Positions 1-6,027 of a stretch of 10,476 bases of DNA are shown piece by piece. Each line of letters starts with the position of its first letter. Position 1 is the first letter of the stretch. The position numbers and the translations under genes are program-made. Below the pieces are notes generated by a model. It made no database searches. It was not told the origin of the DNA and saw nothing but the letters and a program-made list of their open reading frames with translations. Source of the stretch: JBAZOJ01 sp041648755 (GTDB lineage: Bacteria; Planctomycetota; B143-G9); assembly GCA_041648755.1 (NCBI GenBank), contig JBAZOJ010000130.1, forward strand, positions 1-10,476. The letters run 5' to 3'.

Positions 1-339
1 GAGGACTCCCGCGGCGAGCAAAGGGGCCAGAACCCGCCTCATGCTCATGCCGGCGCTCATCGAGATTGCCCCTTCGCGTCTGCGGATCACGGACAGCGCT
101 GCGAATGTAATCGCCAGCGAATGTGTGAACGGAAAAGTGGATACGAACATCCCGGGCAGTCTCACGAGGTAATACACAACGATGTCCATAGGGGGGGTAC
201 CGGCGCTGGTTGCCCGGGAAATCCGGCCCATTCCGGACAGAATGTCTATTACGAGGAAAAGGCCGATGCATGCGGCAACGGAAAACAAGTACGGTACAAA
301 CGCGGATGCGAAGAAATGCCTGTCGAGTTTCCTGAGCAT
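1..339 (-). CDS. LptF/LptG-family (YjgP/YjgQ) permease, N-terminal part, runs off left edge
   Basis: The first 113 residues of a minus-strand protein are present, beginning MLRKLDRHFFASAFVPYLFS; the rest lies beyond position 1. A hydrophobic segment at about residues 9-35 fits the first membrane helix. A second hydrophobic stretch runs through about 50-82, followed by a basic, Glu-containing turn (IRRREGAISMSAGMSMRRVL). This order, a single N-terminal helix, a YYLVRLPGMF-like motif, then an RRxEgaismsaGmSmrRvL loop, is what I know from the LptF/LptG permeases of the lipopolysaccharide (LptBFGC) transporter. Family members move LPS or related lipids from the inner membrane towards the outer membrane. 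LptF cannot be told from LptG with this fragment. The ATG lies 5 nt after the stop of the upstream gene, with only a weak AGG ribosome site, which suggests translational coupling. A run of seven C (minus strand) lies inside the gene at 191-197. The family call is fairly secure; the exact substrate is inference. Confidence 0.85.
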   Translation of the reverse strand, partial: MLRKLDRHFFASAFVPYLFSVAACIGLFLVIDILSGMGRISRATSAGTPPMDIVVYYLVRLPGMFVSTFPFTHSLAITFAALSVIRRREGAISMSAGMSMRRVLAPLLAAGVL

Positions 340-344
340 GCCTG

Positions 345-1631
345 CTACTGGGGAAGCGACTTGATGAGTTCGATCTGGTGGTCGACAAATGCCTTCGCGC
401 GAGCCTCGTTTTCCTTTTCGAGCTTCAATATTGTCCGCGGCGCGTACATCACGAGCGCCCATTCCTTCCACTTGGCGTCAACTTCGGAAATTGCGATTTC
501 GTATCCGTCGCGCCACGAATTGCCCTCGGATTTCGACCGCTTGAGAGTTCTGATGAACTCGATGAACTGCTTCTTGGTGCCTGTGTTCATCATCCAATCG
601 ACTATGCTCCAGCTCTTCAGCCGGTGGTTGAAGGTCAGATCCTGCATCTTCATATTGGACATCGAGAGCAGCGGGGGATCCTTGGATTCGATGGCGAGTT
701 TGTATATGAGCGTTTCCCACTTCTTGTCCCTGGCGACCAGTTCTTTCGCGGCTTCGCCACCGCAATAGGACAGAACGCGGTTGAAGAGCCGATACTCGAC
801 CCAGTGCGACGAGCCCTCGTAGAACCACCACGGGAAACAGCCATCAACGAATCCGCCCCATTCCTCGAACATGATGTGCACCATGTTGTGAATCACGTTG
901 TGGAAATTCTCCTCGTCGTCGATTGCCTCTTCGCGATTGTTCGAGTCGGGCTTGAATGGACAGATTGTCAGAAGCCGGGCATTGCCTGTCGCAAGGGGAT
1001 ACTGGGTATTCCCGACCATTTTATGCGATGCCTTGAGTTCCTGGTCAACCGTGCTCCACATCAGCAATTGCCACTTTCCGTAGGGGGAAGGCTGGTAGTT
1101 GGCGGGGGCTTCGACCATCCCCGCGAATGTCGTAAAGGCCTCCTCGCAACGGAACATATAAAGATGGGCCATCTGGTGGGGACTGACCGGGATTTTGAAG
1201 AGCTTGTCTCCCCTTACGGTCGTGATTTCCTTGAAGTGTTCCCCCTCGATATGCTGGATATGCTCCTTCTCGAATTCACGGCCGAATATCAGCAGGTCAT
1301 ACAGGTTTCTACGGCCGTCCAGGAATGCCTCGAGCGCCTTTCTCTCACGGTCGGCCTCTTCCCTTGCCGCGGCCGTTTCCTTGGGGTGAAGCTCTTCGCC
1401 CTTGTCGCAGACAGTCCAGCCCAGTCCGAGGCATCCGCAGGGGAAGTCCATTCGGTATGAGCACAACCCGAGGTGAACGGTCTTCTCGTGAATCTTGCAG
1501 ATGATCTTGCCGGTGTTCTTGCACAGTCTGCAGTACTTGACCGCGTCTTCTCCATTCGAGAAGGCGACATTGGCCGCTGCAAGAGCGACGGTCAGGATCA
1601 GCAGGTAGAAAATCCGGTGGAACATCATCAT
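345..1631 (-). CDS. Secreted Cys-rich protein with degenerate gluzincin-like (HNxxH...E) domain
   Basis: I do not recognise a named family. With the start at 1631 the protein has 428 residues and opens with a clear signal peptide (MMMFHRIFYLLILTVALAAA), so it should be exported. Mature residues 34-75 hold a cysteine cluster (C34, C37, C45, H48, C57, C65, C67, C75) with two CxxCxxxG/CxCxGxG-like halves. It resembles a small zinc-binding or DnaJ-type Cys-rich module. A charged, probably helical stretch follows (about 80-115). The core carries H248-N249-M-V-H252, and 20 residues later PWWFYEGSSHWVE with E272. This is the layout of gluzincin metallopeptidases of the peptidase MA-like type (HExxH plus a downstream Glu), but the catalytic Glu is Asn, so hydrolysis is doubtful. 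The reading frame also allows a start at 1667, overlapping the deacetylase gene by 11 nt. I prefer 1631 because it gives a compact signal peptide and has an AAAGAG ribosome site 10 nt upstream. It sits 5 nt before the permease gene in an envelope-glycan operon. Function unknown. Confidence 0.8.
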   Translation of the reverse strand: MMMFHRIFYLLILTVALAAANVAFSNGEDAVKYCRLCKNTGKIICKIHEKTVHLGLCSYRMDFPCGCLGLGWTVCDKGEELHPKETAAAREEADRERKALEAFLDGRRNLYDLLIFGREFEKEHIQHIEGEHFKEITTVRGDKLFKIPVSPHQMAHLYMFRCEEAFTTFAGMVEAPANYQPSPYGKWQLLMWSTVDQELKASHKMVGNTQYPLATGNARLLTICPFKPDSNNREEAIDDEENFHNVIHNMVHIMFEEWGGFVDGCFPWWFYEGSSHWVEYRLFNRVLSYCGGEAAKELVARDKKWETLIYKLAIESKDPPLLSMSNMKMQDLTFNHRLKSWSIVDWMMNTGTKKQFIEFIRTLKRSKSEGNSWRDGYEIAISEVDAKWKEWALVMYAPRTILKLEKENEARAKAFVDHQIELIKSLPQ

Positions 1632-1656
1632 GGGTATTCTACTCTTTTTGACGCGC

Positions 1657-2526
1657 TCAGTCCACATTTGACGGAATCATCCTTGCCATGGGAACTTCCG
1701 GGAGGGAGAGGGCGCTTGCATCGCGGCAGGGAGCGAACTTGTGCGACTTGAGTATTGCGCGCAGACGGCCTTCAGTCTTGGAGAGATTGTAGTAGTGCCG
1801 AACCGAGTAATGCAGTCGCAAGGGCATTCTGGGCTGGGATGGATCCAGTTCCCAGGGGTGGAAGTACAACACGAGCGGCGACCCTCGCGCGGACATTCGA
1901 CCCAGCGTGCGCATTGTGAGCCAGAGCGGGAAGAAACGCAGATACGCACCTCCGCCAACCCCGAGCCGCCAAGGGCCAAAGGAGAATGTCGAAGGTGGAA
2001 GCTCGATAATGCTTCTCCCTTCAGACAGGGAAATCCGGTATGGAGTTGTCGGTGTTCCAGGCCAACCGTAGTCCGGATGGCTGCAGGGAAAAATCGAACT
2101 GTCAAACGCTATGCCTTCCTGTGCAAGCAGTTTCAGGATTCGCGCGTTCGACTGCATCACGGAAAAATACGGGGCTCGGAACGAGACGACCTTGGCTCCC
2201 AGGATGTCTTCGATAGTCCGGATACTGCGGCGGACCTCATCTTCCTGCTTCGCAAAGGGCATCTTGTAAAGGAATTCGTGGGTGCTGGAGTGGCTGCCTA
2301 TTTCGTGGCCCGCATCGGCAATCTCCCGGACCAGTTTCGGATTTTCGCGCGCGCGCTCTCCGAGGAAAAAGAAAGTCGCCTTGCTGTCTTCGTCGCGCAG
2401 CAGTTCAAGAACGCGGTGGAGTTGATCGGCGAGGCGGGACGGGTAAATGATTGAGCGGTCCTTCGCTTCTTCGAAGTGCTCCTCCACGTCAACCGTCAGG
2501 AAGTTCATTTTGGGACTCGTGGTCAT
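1657..2526 (-). CDS. Polysaccharide deacetylase, XrtA/PEP-CTERM-locus type (NodB domain plus DUF3473-like C-terminus)
   Basis: This 289-residue protein should remove N-acetyl (or other acyl) groups from an amino-sugar polymer using a divalent metal. Visible NodB motifs are TVDVEEHF at 11-18 (variant of the TFDD motif), the metal-binding HSSTH at 79-83, RAPY at 117-120, DSSIFP at 142-147 and FHPWELD at 222-228. The C-terminal pattern (GGGAYLRFFP, FHPWELDPSQPR, RHYYNLSKTEGRL) is what I recall for the exosortase-locus deacetylase subfamily with a DUF3473 tail, not for generic chitin or peptidoglycan deacetylases. The ATG at 2526 overlaps the glycosyltransferase stop in an ATGA arrangement, which decides this start over longer (2568) alternatives. 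No signal peptide is seen, so it would act on a cytoplasmic or membrane-linked glycan intermediate unless exported otherwise. No exosortase is in the window. The family assignment is strong; the substrate is inferred from the neighbouring glycosyltransferase and permease. Confidence 0.93.
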   Translation of the reverse strand: MTTSPKMNFLTVDVEEHFEEAKDRSIIYPSRLADQLHRVLELLRDEDSKATFFFLGERARENPKLVREIADAGHEIGSHSSTHEFLYKMPFAKQEDEVRRSIRTIEDILGAKVVSFRAPYFSVMQSNARILKLLAQEGIAFDSSIFPCSHPDYGWPGTPTTPYRISLSEGRSIIELPPSTFSFGPWRLGVGGGAYLRFFPLWLTMRTLGRMSARGSPLVLYFHPWELDPSQPRMPLRLHYSVRHYYNLSKTEGRLRAILKSHKFAPCRDASALSLPEVPMARMIPSNVD

Positions 2527-3680
2527 GCGAATGGGGCCTCGCGCTTGTGCAGGACCAGGTAGCGCCATTCAAGTTCATGGACGAACTCAGCAGCGCTGCG
2601 TTTCCCGACGAGTTCGCGGGCATGCGCAGCCATGGCGGCAAATCGCGCTTTGTTGTCGTGCGCATCCAGTATCGCCGAGGCGAGTGCTTCCGGATTCTCA
2701 GGAGGAACAAGCATTCCGGTGACTCCGTTGAGCACGACCTCGCGGACTCCATTGACATCCGCCGCCACCACGGGAACACCTGCGGCCATGGCCTCCATAA
2801 TCGCATAGGGCAGGCCTTCCCAGCGGGACGGCTGCACGTACAGATCCAACCCCCTGAGGAAGTCGGAGACTTGCGCGACCTCGCCGGCAAAGGTCACCTG
2901 CCCGGTGATCCCCAGCGAGGAAGCCAGTTTCCTCAGGCTTGTCTCGTCCTCTCCGCTGCCCGCAATCGCAAGGCTCATCCCGGGAGAAGTTTTGAGCGCC
3001 TTCGCGAAGCTGCAAAGCAACGTGTCAAGGCCCTTCTGACGGGTCAGCCTCGCAGCGGTGCCAAGGGTGAAAGGGCGGGTATCTGCCGCCGGGGAGGGCG
3101 AGACAGGCAGCGCGTCAACCGCGTTAGGCAGTACTTGCATACGGTTGCGCGGGGCAATTCCGAAATCCAGCGCCTCGCGCATCTGCGATCGCGAGACCGG
3201 AAGGATTTCGTCGGTGATCGACGCAACCATTCTCTCGGCAAATGCGTAGAGATGCCTCCTGATCGGTCGCTTCTCCCAGTTGAAGGCCCATAGGTGCGGA
3301 GTATGGATGGATACCCGTACTCCGGCCGCACACGCGGCCACCCGGCCCAGAATCCCTGCCTTGGACGCGTGCGAGTGAAGAATATCCGGGCGCCAGCCGC
3401 AAATGATGCCGTACAGGCCAAGCAGCGCTTTGATATCGGATATGGGATGGGGCTCGCGAGTCATCGCGACCTCAAAAACGGTAAATCCCCGGGCGCGCAG
3501 CATAGCCGCATCCGCTGAAACCGAGGCCGGATCCCGCGTTGGCGACAGCGCAAAGGCTACTTCGAAGCGGCGCCGGTCGATATGCTCGGCAATTGAAAGA
3601 ACATGCTTCCTCGTCCCTCCGAGCGTTGCCTCGAGGACGACAAGCACCTTGATTCGTTTGCCGGACACGGATGGCGTCAT
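2523..3680 (-). CDS. Glycosyltransferase family 4 (GT-B fold, CapM/EpsD-like)
   Basis: This 385-residue enzyme should transfer a sugar from a nucleotide-sugar donor to a growing glycan at the cytoplasmic face of the membrane. The N-terminal Rossmann half starts KVLVVLEATLGGTRKHVLSI, with the glycine-rich GGTRKH at 21-26 and HSHASKAG at 102-109, typical of capsule and exopolysaccharide GT4 enzymes. The C-terminal half has GTAARLTRQKG and the EX7E donor-binding motif in EGLPYAIME (E288, E296), followed by AAGVPVVAADVNGVREVV. Length and motifs are complete. No transmembrane helix is evident. The ATG lies 2 nt after the Nudix stop codon, and the 3' end overlaps the deacetylase start by 4 nt, so translation is probably coupled along the operon. 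Pairing with an exosortase-locus type deacetylase supports a role in an amino-sugar-containing surface polysaccharide. Donor and acceptor cannot be read from the sequence. Confidence 0.95.
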   Translation of the reverse strand: MTPSVSGKRIKVLVVLEATLGGTRKHVLSIAEHIDRRRFEVAFALSPTRDPASVSADAAMLRARGFTVFEVAMTREPHPISDIKALLGLYGIICGWRPDILHSHASKAGILGRVAACAAGVRVSIHTPHLWAFNWEKRPIRRHLYAFAERMVASITDEILPVSRSQMREALDFGIAPRNRMQVLPNAVDALPVSPSPAADTRPFTLGTAARLTRQKGLDTLLCSFAKALKTSPGMSLAIAGSGEDETSLRKLASSLGITGQVTFAGEVAQVSDFLRGLDLYVQPSRWEGLPYAIMEAMAAGVPVVAADVNGVREVVLNGVTGMLVPPENPEALASAILDAHDNKARFAAMAAHARELVGKRSAAEFVHELEWRYLVLHKREAPFA

Positions 3681-3682
3681 TA

Positions 3683-4312
3683 TCAGCCGGTGATCCTGAA
3701 TAGCGGAGTTCCGTCGAGCTCGGCTCCGGCGGGCTCGATGAAGCCCATCATCTCGAAGTGCGTCAGGACCATTTCCTCTTTCAAGGGGCCGCCGAAGACA
3801 ATGGCAAGGGCCTCAAAAAGCAGGTCCTTACGGCAGAGCTGGGGAAGCCGCGAGAAAAGCACGTCCGAGGTGAGGACGAGTTCGCGAAGTCTCACAAGGC
3901 CGTCGCTGCAGATGCGCGCATGGTCGAAGGCGAGTTCCGGCAAGTCGGTAACTGGCCGCCACAAGACCTGCCCGGCGTCGTCGCCAGCCTGCAGGTCCCC
4001 GTCTGCGATCATCACGAGCCCGATAAAGGAATAGGCTATATTGCGACCCCTAGGGTCCCGTTCGGGTTCGCTGTAGGGGCGGCCGGGGAAGAGCTTGAGG
4101 CCTGTCAGGCCGGTTTCCTCCTGCAGTTCCCGCGCGACAGCCTGCTCAAGAGTTTCGTTCTGATCCACGAATCCGCCTGGCAGGGCCCACATATCGCGGA
4201 ACGGGTCTTTGAGCCTGCGAACCAGGAGAACCTTCATATCCCGCTCGTCTATTCCGAAGATCACTGCGTCGACGGTAACCATCGGCCGGGGGTACTTGAA
4301 CACGTATGACAT
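3683..4312 (-). CDS. Nudix hydrolase, ADP-ribose-pyrophosphatase/NrtR-like, with C-terminal extension
   Basis: A 209-residue protein. The Nudix box is complete: G47, E53, then R61-E62-L-Q-E65-E66-T-G68-L69, matching GX5EX7REUXEEXGU, preceded by WALPGGFVD. RDPRGR lies at about 85-90, as in ADP-ribose and nucleoside-diphosphate-sugar type Nudix enzymes. The start MSYVFKYPRPMVTVDAVIF resembles the N-terminus of the subfamily that includes the NAD regulator NrtR. The remaining ~60 residues (FSRLPQLCRKDLLFEAL... to the end) look like a small helical, winged-helix-sized module. NrtR regulators have a DNA-binding winged helix there, so this could be an enzyme, a regulator, or both. The intact catalytic box suggests activity is kept. 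The ATG follows a GGAGGA ribosome site by 6 nt. It leads the five-gene minus-strand operon and faces the divergent phosphate-transport promoter. The Nudix family is certain; substrate and any regulatory role are inference. Confidence 0.93.
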   Translation of the reverse strand: MSYVFKYPRPMVTVDAVIFGIDERDMKVLLVRRLKDPFRDMWALPGGFVDQNETLEQAVARELQEETGLTGLKLFPGRPYSEPERDPRGRNIAYSFIGLVMIADGDLQAGDDAGQVLWRPVTDLPELAFDHARICSDGLVRLRELVLTSDVLFSRLPQLCRKDLLFEALAIVFGGPLKEEMVLTHFEMMGFIEPAGAELDGTPLFRITG

Positions 4313-4318
4313 AGGGCT

Positions 4319-4324
4319 TCCTCC
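4319..4324 (-). promoter_or_regulatory. Ribosome binding site of the Nudix gene
   Basis: GGAGGA lies 6 nt upstream of the ATG at 4312 on the minus strand. It fixes that start and contrasts with the absence of any such site before the divergent cotransporter gene. Confidence 0.85.
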
Positions 4325-4345
4325 GCCTGCTATTATTCACAATTT

Positions 4346-4374
4346 ACCCTAATATGAAACCCCTTGGTTGACAA
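4346..4374 (-). promoter_or_regulatory. Possible sigma70-type promoter for the minus-strand operon
   Basis: TTGTCA (4369-4374) is followed after 17 nt by TAGGGT (4346-4351), giving a good -35 but a weak -10. Its -35 overlaps the -35 of the plus-strand promoter, since TTGACAA read backwards is TTGTCAA. The implied leader of about 25 nt would contain the GGAGGA site. An alternative -10, AATAAT, lies closer to the gene at 4332-4337. The choice is uncertain. Confidence 0.35.
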
Positions 4375-4396
4375 AACCGCTGAACCGTCCTATTAT
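4368..4396 (+). promoter_or_regulatory. Strong sigma70-type promoter of the Na+/phosphate cotransporter gene
   Basis: A perfect -35, TTGACA (4368-4373), is followed by a 17-nt spacer and TATTAT (4391-4396, five of six consensus bases). The -10 box ends six bases before the ATG at 4403, so the expected transcription start is at or next to the A of the ATG. No Shine-Dalgarno sequence precedes that ATG. A 10-bp perfect palindrome ATAGGCCTAT (4395-4404) overlaps the end of the -10 box and the start codon, and could be an operator or chance. Confidence 0.8.
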
Positions 4397-4402
4397 AGGC
4401 CT

Positions 4403-6019
4403 ATGCTCGACCTCGAGAAAATCCTCCAGGCGGTCGCTGGGCTCGTGCTGTTCCTGTATGGGATGCAGCACATCGGCGGTTCGCTAAAGTTTATCGCGGG
4501 GGGGAGTTTCCGCAATTTCCTTGCCAAGGTTACCGGTCGTCCGATCCTCGGGCTGATGTCGGGAGCCCTTGTTACGGTTGGCCTGCAGAGCAGTGGAGCG
4601 ACCACGCTTTTCCTCGCCGGGCTGGCCGATGCCGGGCTTATCGAACTCCGGCAGGCCGTAATCGTGATCCTCGGCGCGGACATCGGCACGACGATTACGG
4701 TGCAACTGATATCGTTCAATCTCTTTGCGTACTCCCCCATAGGCCTTGTCGGGGGTTGGCTATGGACTGTGCTGGGGCGAACAGAGCGAAGCAGAGCGAT
4801 AGGCCGCATGGTTCTTGGCGGAGGCATGCTGTTCTTCGGCATGGGGATAATGGCCGCGACATTGGGGCCGCTCGGCAAGATCCCGGAAGTGCAATCCGCA
4901 CTCGCGGAATTCGCACAACGCCCCTGGCTCGGGATCATCGCTGCAGCAGTCTTCACTGCCATCGTCCGCTCATCCGCAACGACCATTGTTCTTGCCCTTG
5001 GCCTTTCGCAGGCCGGAGTGATTACGCTCAACGAGGCCATACCCATCATACTCGGCGCGAACGTTGGGACATGCTCGACGGCTTTGATCGCGACAATCGG
5101 CCTGGGAAGGGCGGCTTGGCGCATCGCGTCCGCGCATATCTTCTTCAAAATCACCGGGGTGCTCCTTATCTACCCGTTTATTCCATACTTCGCGGTCGCA
5201 GCGACCAGTTTCAGCGATTGGTGCGGCGCAGACGCCGGTCGGCAGGTGGCAAATGCCCACACGCTTTTCAACGTTTTCGTCGCGTTCTTCTTCCTTCCCT
5301 GGGCGGGGCTGGTCGCCAAATCGCTTGATAAGTGGCTTCCTGACAAGTCCGACGTCGACAAGCTGCTGAAGTACATCCACCCGGGCGCGGACGTACCCGC
5401 CGAGCACGCCCTGCGTGAAAGCCGCCTCGAAGTGATGCAACTGACCCACAGGGTTGCGAATCAGATTAAGCTTGCCCGCAAGGCAATCATCAAAGGCGAC
5501 GAGAAGTCAGCCGAGGGCATCTCACGGGAAACGGTCAAGATTCGGGAAATCGAGAAGGCTCTCAACGATTACACCTCCGATATTCGACGAAAATCCCTCG
5601 ACCACCACGAGCGGGAGACCTGCAGCCAATTGCAGTTTGCTCTCAGATCGCTGTATCATGCCAACTCCATTGTCTCGGATTCCCTGATGCACCTGCGCAG
5701 AGAACTGCTGCAAACGACACCGAGCCTGCCCGTCGAGGGGATCGTCTCGATGGATCAGTACTTCGAACTCGTCGAGGGAGCCATGGCCTCTTTCGAGGAA
5801 TCGCTGAAAGGCGTCGAGCCCAACGCCAACCAGACGGTCTTGACTCTCCGGCTCTCTGAGGCGATGAGATTGCACGAGCAGAGATTGAAGCGGGATGTAC
5901 CCGGTGCGAGTTCGACATCCTTCGTGTTCAGCGAGATAATGCTGCAGTTGTTCACCCTCGCGCGGGAGATGGAATCCGCGGGACGAATCTTTTCGCACAG
6001 CCCGCAGACTTGGGTATAA
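4403..6019 (+). CDS. Na+/phosphate cotransporter family protein (NptA/YjbB type) with PhoU-like C-terminal domain
   Basis: This 538-residue inner-membrane protein is expected to couple phosphate movement to sodium. Residues 1 to about 310 form the two inverted Na/Pi-cotransporter repeats. The first has LQSSGATT (Q62, S63, S64) and GADIGTT (91-97). The second has VRSSATT (R189) and GANVGTC (218-224). Hydrophobic segments are visible near 8-26, 50-75, 82-104, 111-125, 136-155, 177-200, 211-232, 245-268 and 287-305. Residues about 335-530 are soluble, helical and charged, resembling a PhoU domain, as in many bacterial members of the family. I use the ATG at 4403. The frame is also open from a TTG at 4364, but that codon precedes the promoter's -10 box and would place junk residues before a natural MLDLEKILQAVAGLVLFLYG start. 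The second repeat lacks the usual Gln and appears one residue short. The family is firm; phosphate as substrate is known of the family but not shown here. Confidence 0.94.
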   Translation: MLDLEKILQAVAGLVLFLYGMQHIGGSLKFIAGGSFRNFLAKVTGRPILGLMSGALVTVGLQSSGATTLFLAGLADAGLIELRQAVIVILGADIGTTITVQLISFNLFAYSPIGLVGGWLWTVLGRTERSRAIGRMVLGGGMLFFGMGIMAATLGPLGKIPEVQSALAEFAQRPWLGIIAAAVFTAIVRSSATTIVLALGLSQAGVITLNEAIPIILGANVGTCSTALIATIGLGRAAWRIASAHIFFKITGVLLIYPFIPYFAVAATSFSDWCGADAGRQVANAHTLFNVFVAFFFLPWAGLVAKSLDKWLPDKSDVDKLLKYIHPGADVPAEHALRESRLEVMQLTHRVANQIKLARKAIIKGDEKSAEGISRETVKIREIEKALNDYTSDIRRKSLDHHERETCSQLQFALRSLYHANSIVSDSLMHLRRELLQTTPSLPVEGIVSMDQYFELVEGAMASFEESLKGVEPNANQTVLTLRLSEAMRLHEQRLKRDVPGASSTSFVFSEIMLQLFTLAREMESAGRIFSHSPQTWV

Positions 6020-6020
6020 T
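5992..6020 (+). promoter_or_regulatory. Possible internal promoter for the DUF47 gene, leaderless geometry
   Basis: A perfect TATAAT lies at 6015-6020, overlapping the cotransporter's TAA stop (6017-6019). TTCGCA (5992-5997, four of six consensus bases) lies 17 nt upstream. The -10 ends seven bases before the ATG at 6028, so a transcript from here would start at about that ATG. No ribosome binding site is visible before 6028. Confidence 0.5.
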
Positions 6021-6027
6021 CCACAAT

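Noticed and set aside
378..1460. Plus-strand open frame of 360 codons opposite the Cys-rich secreted protein
   Set aside because: It mirrors the minus-strand gene, has no recognisable motif, and the opposite frame has a signal peptide, zinc-type motifs and operon spacing.
1741..2454. Plus-strand frames opposite the deacetylase
   Set aside because: The opposite strand has complete NodB motifs. The plus-strand translation shows no domain features.
4364..4402. TTG start for the cotransporter 13 codons upstream of the ATG
   Set aside because: This stretch contains the -35 and -10 boxes, and the predicted extra residues do not resemble the family N-terminus.
6010..6027. TTG start for the DUF47 gene overlapping the cotransporter stop
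   Set aside because: The six extra residues come from the TATAAT region, and the ATG at 6028 gives a natural N-terminus.
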